From Deinococcus ruber (lineage in GTDB: Bacteria; Deinococcota; Deinococci; Deinococcales; Deinococcaceae), in contig NZ_BMQL01000061.1 of the NCBI RefSeq assembly GCF_014648095.1, positions 1 through 26,065 of the forward strand: 26,065 nucleotides of DNA, in the 5' to 3' direction. Made by a program: the position numbers and the translations under genes. Positions 6,687 through 14,191 of this stretch are shown piece by piece. Under the pieces are notes generated by a model. It worked only from the letters and a program-made list of their open reading frames with translations. It ran no database searches and was not told where the DNA came from. Positions within the stretch are counted from its first letter, which is position 1. Each line of letters begins with the position of its first letter.

Positions 6687-7319
6687 ATGACCGAGCCATC
6701 CAACCCCACGGCGTTCTTCAGAAGTCCGGGCCGACTGGAAGCCTTCAGCGACGGCGTCTTCGCCATCGCCATCACCCTGCTGATCCTGGAGATCAAGGTG
6801 CCTTCGGCGCACGACGCCTCGACGGTTCCCGAGCTGTGGCGGGCGCTGCTGGAGCGTTGGCCGTCGTATTTCGCCTTCCTGCTGAGCTTCCTGACCATCT
6901 TCGTGGCGTGGTCCGGACACCACCTGATGATGCAGCAGGTGAAGACGGTGACGCTGCCGCTGGTGTGGGTCAATGCCTTCTTCCTGCTGGTCATCACCTT
7001 TCTGCCTTTTCCGACCGCCCTGGTGGCCGAGCACCTGACGAGCCTCAGCGGCTCGCTGGCGGTGGCCGTCTACGCGGCGACCAACGCCTTCAGTTCGCTG
7101 ATGTACCTGTGCCTGTACAACGTGTCCAACCAGGGCCGAACCGAGCCGAACCGGCTGCGGTACGCCCGGCTGAATGCGCTGGGAGGCGTCGCCATCTGCA
7201 CGGCCTGCATTGGGCTGGCCTTCGTGTCGAAGGGGCTGGCGCTGCTTTTGATCGCTGCCGTGTGGGTCTGGTGGTCGCTGCCGCAGCGCGCAGAAGTCCC
7301 GCAGCCGGCTTCCGACTGA
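6687..7319 (+). CDS. TMEM175/DUF1211-type potassium channel subunit, 210 aa
   Basis: The motif FSDGVFAIAITLLILE at residues 20-35 is the hallmark of bacterial TMEM175 channels, where the FSD segment in the first helix lines the potassium pore. About six hydrophobic segments follow, giving the single-repeat form that assembles as a tetramer. AGGAG at 6677-6681 is 5 nt before the ATG, which excludes the longer frame opening at 6495. Length is typical. It stands alone, with a perfect 42-bp palindrome 55 bp after its stop. It presumably conducts K+ across the cytoplasmic membrane; physiological trigger unknown. Confidence 0.88.
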   Translation: MTEPSNPTAFFRSPGRLEAFSDGVFAIAITLLILEIKVPSAHDASTVPELWRALLERWPSYFAFLLSFLTIFVAWSGHHLMMQQVKTVTLPLVWVNAFFLLVITFLPFPTALVAEHLTSLSGSLAVAVYAATNAFSSLMYLCLYNVSNQGRTEPNRLRYARLNALGGVAICTACIGLAFVSKGLALLLIAAVWVWWSLPQRAEVPQPASD

Positions 7320-7373
7320 GCCTGACGCCGCCGCCGCTGAACGGACTAAACCAATTGGCATGACAGAAGTAAT

Positions 7374-7415
7374 GTGACTACTCAGCACAAGGCGCGCCTT
7401 GTGCTGAGTAGTCAC
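7374..7415. repeat. Perfect 42-bp palindrome without spacer
   Basis: The sequence runs from GTGACTACTCAGCAC to GTGCTGAGTAGTCAC around the centre GGCG|CGCC (7394/7395), with all 21 base pairs matched and no loop. No T-tract follows on the plus strand, so it is not an ordinary intrinsic terminator. A spacer-free palindrome of this size can form a cruciform, serve as a site for a resolvase or telomere-like protein, or arise by head-to-head joining of two mobile-element ends. Which of these applies is open. Confidence 0.9.
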
Positions 7416-7575
7416 CAAGAACAATCCCTCGCCTGAGCTACAGCGTGCCTGCGAACTTGTGAGGCGCGCATTCGCCGGGGCGGTCTCCTGACATGGGAGC
7501 AGGCGCTGCAACTGATCATCGAGGCGAGCTGAGCACACTGCTCACCACGTCGCCCGCTCAGGGCGGGCAGCACAC
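7416..7575 (+). other. Possible gene remnant between palindrome and terminator
   Basis: Two overlapping frames have protein-like pieces: SPELQRACELVRRAFAGAV (about 7434-7490) and GLLTWEQALQLIIEAS ending with TGA at 7530-7532. Joined by a frameshift they would make a plausible helical C-terminus. This, with the strong terminator that follows, suggests the 3' end of a lost gene. A small inverted repeat TGAGCA-CAC-TGCTCA lies at 7529-7543. Confidence 0.3.
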
Positions 7576-7847
7576 AAAGGGGAGCCGAATGGCTCCCCTT
7601 TCTTCTTTTTCAGGCTTCGTTGGCGTGGCTGGTCGCCAGGTTGCCCGCCGGGGCGGGCGGCTTTAGGGCCTGCGGCCCTGGCTTCGCCGTCTGTGCGCTT
7701 GGCGGCGCAGGCGGGTGAGAGTTCGCCCGCTCGGGGCGGGCAACAGACGGCGGGGGTGCCAGCACCCCCGCGCTGCTAGGCGGTTCACTGCACGGCCCTG
7801 CTCGAAATCGCCCGCTGTGGGCGGGCTCGGGGCGTCTACGACGCCCC
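7552..7847. repeat. Cluster of short-loop hairpins
   Basis: Four copies of GCCCGC-NN(N)-GGGCGGGC lie at 7552-7568, 7643-7658, 7725-7741 and 7810-7826. Between them are other short-loop palindromes: AGGGCC-TGC-GGCCCT (7665-7679), CGGGGGTGC-CA-GCACCCCCG (7751-7770) and GGGGCGTC-TAC-GACGCCCC (7829-7847). With the terminator at 7576 this gives eight hairpins in 300 bp. No gene is convincing here. A structured RNA, an origin of transfer or replication, or a nest of repeat insertions are the options. Confidence 0.7.
7576..7610 (+). terminator. Intrinsic terminator
   Basis: The stem AAAGGGGAGCC-GAAT-GGCTCCCCTTT (11 bp, 7576-7601) runs into TTTCTTCTTTTT. This is the clearest rho-independent terminator of the window; the A-rich 5' arm makes it partly bidirectional. 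It would end transcripts coming from the channel gene or from the remnant before it. Confidence 0.85.
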
Positions 7848-7972
7848 TCCTGGCACAGGGGCCTACGGGTTGGATGGTGGCGTCGGTGCGAGGCTACTCC
7901 CGCATGGGGTTCTGCGTGGCTGCGGCAGCGACCTCGATGTCACATGCCAACACTCCTTTTTCAGGACAAGCG

Positions 7973-8203
7973 ATGACCCTCCCCCGCGAAGCACAGGTGC
8001 CGGTGTCCCCACTCGCCCGACTTCAGAAGGTTCTCGGCCATCACAATAGGGTCTCGGCGGCCGATTCCCAGATCATCCTCGACCTGGACGGCAGGCAGGT
8101 CACGCTGTGCAGCAGGTACGGGACGCAGACATTCATCCTGAGCGATGAAACGCTGTATGGCCACAGTCCGATGCGCCTCAGCCGCCTGCGGCAGTCGTGG
8201 TAG
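7973..8203 (+). CDS. Small hypothetical protein, 76 aa
   Basis: The family is not recognised. The frame from the ATG at 7973 has natural composition and beta-rich character (DSQIILDLDGRQVTLCSRYGTQTFILSDETLYG). CAGGA lies 5-8 nt before this ATG. A second ATG at 7937 would add 12 residues. The frame is open much further upstream to 7715, but that part crosses the hairpin cluster and reads as low-complexity Arg/Ala/Gly, so it is rejected. The stop overlaps the beginning of the HRDC remnant. Confidence 0.45.
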   Translation: MTLPREAQVPVSPLARLQKVLGHHNRVSAADSQIILDLDGRQVTLCSRYGTQTFILSDETLYGHSPMRLSRLRQSW

Positions 8204-8426
8204 CGCTGGGAGAAGTTCGGCGGGAACTGGCCCGGGAGACCGGATACGCGGCATACCTGGTGTTTCCGAACCGCCTCACTGACCGCGCTTGCGACCCGCC
8301 TTCCGCAGACCATGGCGGACTTGGAGAGTGTCCCCAGCCCGGGGCTGAAAGCGCATCGAGGTGTACGGAGCACGGATCTTGCAGACTATCGTCACAGCGC
8401 TGGGCACCGCCGGACTGGCTGTTCGG
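8197..8426 (+). pseudogene. HRDC-domain remnant (RecQ-like C-terminus)
   Basis: Three consecutive frames rebuild one HRDC domain, the nucleic-acid-binding module at the C-terminus of RecQ helicases and RNase D. The pieces are RRELARETGYAAYLVFPNR (frame from 8197), ALATRLPQTMADLESVP (from 8285) and RIEVYGARILQTIVTALG (from 8352). Two frameshifts, near 8278 and 8350, separate them. No helicase motifs lie upstream, so this is an isolated, decayed domain or the end of a lost gene. RecQ proteins with several HRDC domains are known in Deinococcus, making recombination with such a gene possible. Confidence 0.6.
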
Positions 8427-8428
8427 CG

Positions 8429-8629
8429 GTGGCGGATCCGGATGTCGAGCAGATTGTCATGCTGCTCGAGCAGGCCATCGCTGACTTCCGAAGCGGTCAT
8501 GGTCAGCTCGCTTTGGCCTCCCCCGCGACTGTCCTGCGCGATGTGTTTCCTGAAGGCAGTGAATTCGACGGGTGGCACTGGCAGAAGACCGATGGCGTGA
8601 GGACGCTCGTCCTGCGGATGAAGCGCTGA
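8429..8629 (+). CDS. Hypothetical protein or fragment, 66 aa
   Basis: From a GTG at 8429 the frame reads with good composition (DVEQIVMLLEQAIADFRSGH, then DGWHWQKTDGVRTLVLRMKR) to a TGA at 8627-8629. No ribosome binding site is visible. It begins exactly where the HRDC remnant ends, in another frame, so it may be the further C-terminal part of the same broken gene. The family is not recognised. Confidence 0.35.
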   Translation: MADPDVEQIVMLLEQAIADFRSGHGQLALASPATVLRDVFPEGSEFDGWHWQKTDGVRTLVLRMKR

Positions 8630-8817
8630 CGCCCGGGTGCTGAAGACACCGGTCGGTTCTGTCAGGTTCTCCGGTAGGGTGCATCCCACTCCAGACTCCA
8701 CCATCGGAGGGGAAGATCCATGCGGGGGCAATGCCTTGCCGAGGACAACTGAAGCGCCTTGGTCGGACTCCCAGCTCCCAGTCCACAGTGACCTGTTCTC
8801 CCCTCCCGCCCCTCCCG

Positions 8818-9564
8818 TCAGGCAGCCGTGGGAGGCTGGAGAATGCCCTGCTGGGCCGCCCGGAACTGCACGGGGGTCATGCTGGCGACGCGGCGAAACT
8901 GCCGGGTGAAGGCGCTGTGATCGACATACCCGCAGTGAACGGCAATCTCGCTGACACTCAGCTGGCTGGTCAGGAGCAGCTCGGACGCCGCTTCCAGACG
9001 GGTCTTGATCAGCAGTTGCTTGGGCGTCAGGCCGAACAAGCGTTGCACGGTGCGCGCGAATTGATCCTCCGAAAGCCCGGCCACTTTTGCCAGAGTCGTG
9101 ATCCGCAGAGGCGTGCCGTAGTGACCTTGCAGGAGTCTCAGCGCCTCGGCCAGCCGCACGTACATCGGGCCTGACTGGTTCGGAACTGGAAGGTCACGGG
9201 AAATGCCGCATAGTCCGTTCAGTGTCCCGTCCGGGGCGTAGAGCGGCTGTTTCGATGTCAGGCACCAGCTGGGCTCCCCTGACGGCAACAGGTAGGTTTC
9301 GAGCTGCCCGCTGAGGCCAGTGCCGGCCTTCATCACGCCGGCATCCTGCGCAGTGATGTTGGCTCCGAGCGGCCCGGCGAAGAGTTCAGCAGCGGTGCGT
9401 CCAAGGACCTGGGCCTTGGACCTACACCCGGTGCGGCGCAGCAACGCTTCGTTCACGCTGACGTATCTGAGGGCCGTGTCTTTGACGAAGAACATGGTGT
9501 CCACGACCTGATCCAGCAGCGTCTCCATGACCGCTGTGGGCAGAGTTTCGAGCGTGTCGATCAT
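8818..9564 (-). CDS. PAS-domain AraC-family regulator, 248 aa
   Basis: Residues about 8-125 form a PAS sensor (VVDTMFFVKDTALRYVSVNEALLRRTG... GLCGISRDL). Residues about 140-240 carry the two helix-turn-helix motifs of AraC proteins (ITTLAKVAGLSEDQFARTVQRLFG and VSEIAVHCGYVDHSAFTRQFRR). The start at 9564 is a choice: it begins the PAS helix, while an upstream extension to 9612 reads as non-protein. It diverges from the twelve-gene catabolic operon with a 116-bp gap and is the only regulator nearby. It is thus the likely activator, with the pathway substrate or an intermediate binding the PAS domain. Confidence 0.85.
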   Translation of the reverse strand: MIDTLETLPTAVMETLLDQVVDTMFFVKDTALRYVSVNEALLRRTGCRSKAQVLGRTAAELFAGPLGANITAQDAGVMKAGTGLSGQLETYLLPSGEPSWCLTSKQPLYAPDGTLNGLCGISRDLPVPNQSGPMYVRLAEALRLLQGHYGTPLRITTLAKVAGLSEDQFARTVQRLFGLTPKQLLIKTRLEAASELLLTSQLSVSEIAVHCGYVDHSAFTRQFRRVASMTPVQFRAAQQGILQPPTAA

Positions 9565-9604
9565 GGGTGTCAGTGTACTGGCCGTCCGTGAACGCTGTGC
9601 AGAA

Positions 9605-9626
9605 TTCCGCACCTGCAGCGGTGGAA
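9605..9626. promoter_or_regulatory. Imperfect palindrome in the operon promoter gap
   Basis: TTCCgcacCTGCAGcggtGGAA lies midway between the AraC-type regulator and the first operon gene. It is symmetric at both ends and the centre but not between. It could be part of a regulator site; clear -35 and -10 boxes are not visible. Weak evidence. Confidence 0.25.
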
Positions 9627-9680
9627 ACGCTCAAGACATCGGTGATGCGAACGGGGAGAATGGATGGCAAGGAGACACCT

Positions 9681-11132
9681 ATGGCGCACCCCGAAGCAGA
9701 CGTCGCCCCTGACCACAGTTCGCACGCTTCTCTTGGCGCCGGAGCGATGCTGGCGACCTTTCTCGCCGATCCTCCCGCCATCCCCGAGGCTGTCATCGAA
9801 GACGCGCGGCGCAGCATTCTGGACGGACTCGGCTCGTTGCTGGCCGGGTCTCTGGAACCGCAGGCGCAGATGATTCAGCAGGTCGTGCGTGGACTGGGAC
9901 AGTCTGGGGACGCCACCGTCTTCTCGGCAGGAGCGTCCAGTGCCGCCGGGGCGGCCCTGGCCAACGGCGTGGCCACCCATATCCTGGAACTCGACGACAT
10001 CCACAAGGGCTCGACCATCCACGCCGCTGCGCCGGTGATTCCGGCGGCGCTGGCGGTGGCTGAGCGCGAGCACCTCGGTGGCCCGGCATTTCTCCGGGCA
10101 GTGGTATTGGGGTACGAGGCGGCCCTGCGGATCGGCGAGGCGGTCAACCCCAGCCACTACCGCCACTGGCACCCGACCGGTACGGTCGCGACCTTCGGCG
10201 CGGCCGCCGCCGCCGGGCATCTCTTGACGCTCGGGGCCAGTCAGATGCTCGATGCCCTGGGCAGCGCGGGAACGCAGGCCGCCGGGTTGTGGGAGTTCAA
10301 CGCCAGCGGCGCCATGAGTAAGACGCTGCACCCCGGCAAAGCCGCGATGAACGGCGTGCTGTCCGCGGACCTCGCCCGGCTCGGCTTCACCGGGGCGGCC
10401 ACGATCCTCGAGGGCCCGCGGGGCTTCTTCGCCGCGACCACCGCCCACAGTGAGCCCGGCCGGGTCACGGACCGGCTGGGCGAGATCTGGAAGGTCAGCG
10501 AGAACGGGTACAAGCTGTACTCCTGCTGCGGGCATACCCACACCGCCATCGACGCGGTGCTGGGCCTGAGATCGGAACACGGCTGGACAGCCGAGTGGCT
10601 ACTCGAGCATCTGCGCGAGGTTCGCCTGCTCACCTACGCCCCGGGCTGGGAGATCGTCAGCGAGCGGTGGCCCGTGACGCCCTATCAGGCCAAGTTCAGC
10701 TTGAGCTACGTGGTGAGCGTCGCCCTGCTGGAAGGCGCGGTGGGCCTGACGCAGTTCGGCGCGGAGCGCTTCGGACCGGACGGGGTCAGGGACGCTGGGC
10801 TGGCCAGCCTGCTGAAGCGCGTCCGGCCCGCCGTCTCGGAGGATCTCACCACGATGTACCCGGCGGCCTGGCCGGCCCGGGTGGAGATCGAGTTGCAGGA
10901 CGGTCAGGTCCTGCGGGCCAGCGGCGACTTTCCGCGCGGCAATCAGGAGAACCCGGTCAGCACGGCCGCGCTGGAGGACAAGTTCCGCGGCCTGGTCGAA
11001 CCCCGGCTGGGACGGGCGGTCACTGAGGTCGCCCTCGACTTGGTCCGTCATCTGGAACGCGTTGCTGACCTCTCGGTGGCCTGTACCGAACTGAACACCC
11101 TGATTCTGCGTCATCTGGGAGAACAAGCATGA
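9681..11132 (+). CDS. MmgE/PrpD-family protein, 483 aa
   Basis: The protein shows the family marks: ATHILELDDIHKGSTIH (residues about 98-114), HPTGTVATFGAAAAAG and SKTLHPGKAA, the region of the catalytic His and Lys in 2-methylcitrate dehydratase and cis-aconitate decarboxylase. Known members dehydrate, decarboxylate or epimerise carboxylic acids, so the reaction is not fixed by family. The start at 9681 is set by AAGGAG (9669-9674); the frame is open earlier but lacks a site there. It is gene 1 of a 12-gene operon and overlaps the next gene by 4 bp. A role in isomerising or dehydrating the substrate or an early intermediate fits. Confidence 0.88.
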   Translation: MAHPEADVAPDHSSHASLGAGAMLATFLADPPAIPEAVIEDARRSILDGLGSLLAGSLEPQAQMIQQVVRGLGQSGDATVFSAGASSAAGAALANGVATHILELDDIHKGSTIHAAAPVIPAALAVAEREHLGGPAFLRAVVLGYEAALRIGEAVNPSHYRHWHPTGTVATFGAAAAAGHLLTLGASQMLDALGSAGTQAAGLWEFNASGAMSKTLHPGKAAMNGVLSADLARLGFTGAATILEGPRGFFAATTAHSEPGRVTDRLGEIWKVSENGYKLYSCCGHTHTAIDAVLGLRSEHGWTAEWLLEHLREVRLLTYAPGWEIVSERWPVTPYQAKFSLSYVVSVALLEGAVGLTQFGAERFGPDGVRDAGLASLLKRVRPAVSEDLTTMYPAAWPARVEIELQDGQVLRASGDFPRGNQENPVSTAALEDKFRGLVEPRLGRAVTEVALDLVRHLERVADLSVACTELNTLILRHLGEQA

Positions 11133-11680
11133 GTGAACCGGTCTCGACCTTTCAGAATCCCGCCGGCGTGTGGTCGGCGGCCGTCTACGACGTGCTTAAA
11201 GCAGGGAACGTACGGCTGATGTCGTTCGTGCCGGATGGCGGACACCGGGGCCTGATCGAGCAGGGTCAGCTCGATCCGGAGATGCAGGCGATCACCCTCA
11301 GCACCGAGGAGGAAGGCATCGCCCTTTCCGCTGGGGCCTGGGTGGGTGGACAGCGCTCGGTGCTGCTGATGCAGTCGAGTGGCGTCGGCAACTGCATCAA
11401 CATGCTCTCGCTGCTGAAGACCTGCCAGATTCCGCTGCTGATGCTCGTCACCATGCGCGGTGAGTGGGCGGAGTTCAATCCCTGGCAGGTGCCGATGGGC
11501 CAAGCCACCCCGAAGGTCCTGGAGGCGATGGGCGTGCTCGTGCAGCGTAGCGATGACCCGGCGACCCTGGCCGGGGATGTGGACGCGGCCCTACGGCTGG
11601 CGTACAGCACCTACAGCCCGGTCGCGGTGCTGCTCTCGCAGAAGCTGCTCGGTGCCAAGGCGTTCGGAGGCAAGAAGTGA
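11129..11680 (+). CDS. ThDP-dependent 2-oxoacid decarboxylase, alpha subunit (ComD-like)
   Basis: This 183-residue protein is a stand-alone pyrimidine-binding half of a thiamine diphosphate enzyme, like the alpha subunit of sulfopyruvate decarboxylase or the N-half of phosphonopyruvate decarboxylase. The activating Glu is probably among Glu60-62 in LSTEEEGIALSAGAWVGG. MQSSGVGNCINMLSLL is also characteristic. It pairs with the next gene, which supplies the diphosphate-binding half. No other sulfonate or phosphonate genes are nearby, so the true substrate is likely a carboxylic 2-oxoacid that is converted to an aldehyde for the aldehyde dehydrogenase of the same operon. Confidence 0.85.
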   Translation: MSEPVSTFQNPAGVWSAAVYDVLKAGNVRLMSFVPDGGHRGLIEQGQLDPEMQAITLSTEEEGIALSAGAWVGGQRSVLLMQSSGVGNCINMLSLLKTCQIPLLMLVTMRGEWAEFNPWQVPMGQATPKVLEAMGVLVQRSDDPATLAGDVDAALRLAYSTYSPVAVLLSQKLLGAKAFGGKK

Positions 11681-12267
11681 GCGGCGTCCTCGACCGGCGC
11701 GCGGTGATGGGGCAGCTGCTGGAGGAGCGCGGCGACCTGATCGTGACGACCGGCCTCGGGGCCACCGCCTGGGATCTGGCCTCGCTCTCCGACAGCCCGC
11801 TCGACTTCCCGCTGTGGGGCGCGATGGGTGGCGCGGTGATGTTCGGCCTCGGCCTGGCCCTCGCCCAGCCGGAGCGACGGGTGCTGGTCTTCACTGGCGA
11901 CGGCGAGGCCCTGATGGGCCTCGGGGCCTTCTCGACCGCCTCGGTCGCCCGGCCCGGCAACCTGAGCGTCGTGGTGCTGGACAACGAACGCTACGGCGAG
12001 ACCGGTGCGCAGCGGACCCATACGGCCTCCGGTGTGGATTTGGAAGCGGTCGCCCGCGCCTGCGGGTTCCCGCACACGGTCACGGTGACGGCCCAGGAGC
12101 AGGTCGCGGCGCTGAGGCAGAGCATTCATACGGCGGACGGTCCGCTGCTGGCGGTGGTCAAGGTGGCGCGCACTCCCGATCCGATGACCCTGCCACCCAG
12201 GGACGGCACGTACCTGAAGAACCGGATGCGGGCCGCGCTGCTCGGTCCCGCGGCGATCTTCGAGTGA
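11677..12267 (+). CDS. ThDP-dependent 2-oxoacid decarboxylase, beta subunit (ComE-like)
   Basis: The 196-residue protein carries the ThDP/Mg2+ motif GDG (residues 74-76) with the partner Asn at 103 in LDNERYGET, giving the canonical 29-residue spacing. WGAMGGAVMFGLGLALAQP is the usual segment before it. It forms the active enzyme with the alpha subunit, whose stop it overlaps by 4 bp (ATGA). Expected reaction: non-oxidative decarboxylation of a 2-oxoacid to an aldehyde. As a two-subunit enzyme it resembles ComDE, but the surrounding genes argue for another substrate. Confidence 0.87.
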   Translation: MSGVLDRRAVMGQLLEERGDLIVTTGLGATAWDLASLSDSPLDFPLWGAMGGAVMFGLGLALAQPERRVLVFTGDGEALMGLGAFSTASVARPGNLSVVVLDNERYGETGAQRTHTASGVDLEAVARACGFPHTVTVTAQEQVAALRQSIHTADGPLLAVVKVARTPDPMTLPPRDGTYLKNRMRAALLGPAAIFE

Positions 12268-13040
12268 AGACCGCGACCATCGACCTGAATGCCGACGCGG
12301 GTGAGTCCGACGGCGCCTGGACGCTGGGAAACGACGCGGCCCTGTTCCCCTTCCTGACCAGCGTGAACGTCACCTGCGGCTTCCACGCGGGCGACCCGCT
12401 GACCCTGATGAAGACCATCACCCAGGCTCAGCAGCACGGCCTGGGGATCGGAGCACACCCGAGCTCCCCGGCCCTGCCCGGCTCCGGACGGCGCCTCCTG
12501 GAAGCCTCGCCCGATCAGGTGTCTGCCGACGTGCTCTATCAGGTCTCGGCTCTGGGCGGGATGTGCCGGACGGCCGGGGTGCCCCTGCGCCACGTCAAGG
12601 CGCACGGGGCGCTCTCAACCCGCGCCTGGACGCATGCGCCCACCGCTGCCGCGCTTGCCCGGGCCACCAGTGACTTCGATCTTCTCCTGCCGCTGGTGGT
12701 GCTGCCCGCCACCCTGCTGGAGAGCGAGGCGCGCCGCCTGGAGCGGCCAGTCATACCCGAGACCTTCCCGGAACACGCTTCGGATGGCCGCCCGGCTCCG
12801 CGCTCGATGCCGGGACCGAGCATCCATGGTCCCCAGGAGGCCGCCCGGCGTGCCCTGATGCTGGTGAAGGAAGGCCGCGTCGAGGCCATCGGCGGCGGGT
12901 TCTTCGAGTTCCAGCTCGACACTCTCTGTCTTCACGGCGACAACCCGGAGGCCGTGCCGATCGCTCACGCGGTCCGCGCTGCGCCCGAAGTGAGCGGCGT
13001 TCAGGTTCAGCCGTTCGCCATTCCAGAGGTCCATGTATGA
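12264..13040 (+). CDS. pxpA: PxpA/LamB-YcsF family lactamase subunit, divergent, 258 aa
   Basis: IDLNADAGESDGAWTLGNDAAL, NVTCGFHAGDP, GIGAHPS, LRHVKAHGAL and DTLCLHGDNPEAV place it in the LamB/YcsF family, the A subunit of ATP-dependent 5-oxoprolinase. The B and C subunits are the fused gene at 18229. Several usually conserved pocket residues differ: HPSSPALPGSGRR instead of about HPGYPDLxGFGRR, and HGALSTRA instead of about HGALYNMA. I infer a lactam other than plain 5-oxoproline. The start is the GTG at 12264, overlapping the previous stop by 4 bp (GTGA). Being separated from pxpBC by five genes is unusual. Confidence 0.85.
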   Translation: MKTATIDLNADAGESDGAWTLGNDAALFPFLTSVNVTCGFHAGDPLTLMKTITQAQQHGLGIGAHPSSPALPGSGRRLLEASPDQVSADVLYQVSALGGMCRTAGVPLRHVKAHGALSTRAWTHAPTAAALARATSDFDLLLPLVVLPATLLESEARRLERPVIPETFPEHASDGRPAPRSMPGPSIHGPQEAARRALMLVKEGRVEAIGGGFFEFQLDTLCLHGDNPEAVPIAHAVRAAPEVSGVQVQPFAIPEVHV

Positions 13041-14191
13041 GCACCCCCAGCAACTACCCTGAACTGCGAGAGCCGGTCCGTGACCTGTGCGCCCGCTTCG
13101 ACACCCACTACTGGCGCCAGGCCGAGAAGGACGGGTACCCCGAGGCCTTCGTGAAGGCCCTCACCGAGGCCGGATGGCTCGCCGCCCTGATCCCCGAGGA
13201 GTACGGCGGCGCGGGCCTGAACCTGACCGAGGCCAGCGTGATTCTGGAGGAGATCAACCGCTCTGGGGCTAATTCCGGGGCGTGTCACGCGCAGATGTAC
13301 ATCATGGGCACGCTGCTCCGGCACGGTTCTCAGACCCAGAAGGACGAGTACCTGCCGCGGATTGCCAGTGGTGAGCTGCGGCTTCAGTCCTTCGGCGTGA
13401 CCGAGCCGACCACCGGGTCGGACACCACCCGCCTGAAGACCACCGCCACCCGCAAGGGGGACGGCTACGTCGTTCAGGGCCAGAAGGTCTGGACCTCGCG
13501 TCTTCAGCACTCCGACCTGCTGCTGCTGCTGGCCCGCACCACGCCCCTGAGTGAGGTGAAGCGCAAGACGGATGGCCTGTCCACCTTCCTGATCGACCTG
13601 AAGACCATCGATCAGCGCAGGATGACCGTCCGGCCGATCGAGAACATGGTCGGACACGAGACCAACGAGGTGTTCTTCGACGACCTGGAGATTCCGCTGA
13701 CGAGCCTGGTCGGCGAGGAAGGCGCCGGGTTCAGATACATCCTGGACGGCATGAACGCCGAGCGCATCCTGATCTCGGCAGAGTGCGTGGGGGACGGGTA
13801 CTGGTTCACCGAGCGCTCCAGCCGGTACGCCGGCGAGCGGGTGGTGTTTGACCGGCCGATCGGACAGAACCAGGGCGTGCAGTTCCCGATCGCCCGCGCC
13901 TACGTCAACGTCCGTGCGGCCGACCTGATGCGCTACCAGGCCGCCGCGCTGTTCGATGCCGGTCAGCCCTGCGGAGCCGAGGCCAACATGGCCAAGCTGC
14001 TGGCCGCCGACGCCTCCTGGGAGGCGGCCAACGCCTGCCTGCAGACGCACGGCGGCTTCGGCTTCGCCGCCGAGTACGACGTCGAGCGGAAGTTCCGCGA
14101 GACGCGGCTGTATCAGGTGGCCCCGATCAGCACCAACCTGATCTTGTCGTTCGTGGGTGAGAAGGTCCTCGGCATGCCGAGGTCGTACTGA
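13037..14191 (+). CDS. Acyl-CoA dehydrogenase family protein, 384 aa
   Basis: The full fold is present: substrate helices near GLNLTEASVILEEINRSGANSG, the FAD loop FGVTEPTTGSD (119-129), KVWTSR (150-155) and QTHGGFGFAAEYDVERKFRE near the end. The usual catalytic Glu of medium-chain enzymes (YEGT) is replaced by VAPIS, with Pro363 at about that place. Glu242 in NAERIL occupies the alternative base position used by isovaleryl-CoA and long-chain dehydrogenases. That fits a branched or bulky acyl-CoA. In the proposed pathway it would desaturate a substituted succinyl-CoA. It overlaps pxpA by 4 bp and shares 1 bp with the next gene. Confidence 0.9.
   Translation: MSTPSNYPELREPVRDLCARFDTHYWRQAEKDGYPEAFVKALTEAGWLAALIPEEYGGAGLNLTEASVILEEINRSGANSGACHAQMYIMGTLLRHGSQTQKDEYLPRIASGELRLQSFGVTEPTTGSDTTRLKTTATRKGDGYVVQGQKVWTSRLQHSDLLLLLARTTPLSEVKRKTDGLSTFLIDLKTIDQRRMTVRPIENMVGHETNEVFFDDLEIPLTSLVGEEGAGFRYILDGMNAERILISAECVGDGYWFTERSSRYAGERVVFDRPIGQNQGVQFPIARAYVNVRAADLMRYQAAALFDAGQPCGAEANMAKLLAADASWEAANACLQTHGGFGFAAEYDVERKFRETRLYQVAPISTNLILSFVGEKVLGMPRSY

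Noticed and set aside
7715..7972. N-terminal extension of the small gene ending at 8203
   Set aside because: It crosses the hairpin cluster and reads as Arg/Ala/Gly-rich low complexity; starts at 7937 or 7973 are more credible.
9570..10580. Long minus-strand frames within the catabolic operon (also 13007-14050, 15524-16702, 16687-17769)
   Set aside because: All lie opposite genes with complete family motifs; their composition is that of antisense shadows in GC-rich DNA.
9681..11132. Cis-aconitate decarboxylase making itaconate as the entry to the pathway
   Set aside because: The MmgE/PrpD family includes this enzyme, but the motifs do not discriminate, and this entry would leave the lactamase, DAO oxidase and ThDP decarboxylase without a role.
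11129..12267. Sulfopyruvate decarboxylase (coenzyme M or sulfonate metabolism) as the literal function of the ThDP pair
   Set aside because: Family resemblance is real, but no sulfonate or coenzyme M genes are nearby; neighbours point to carboxylic acid catabolism.
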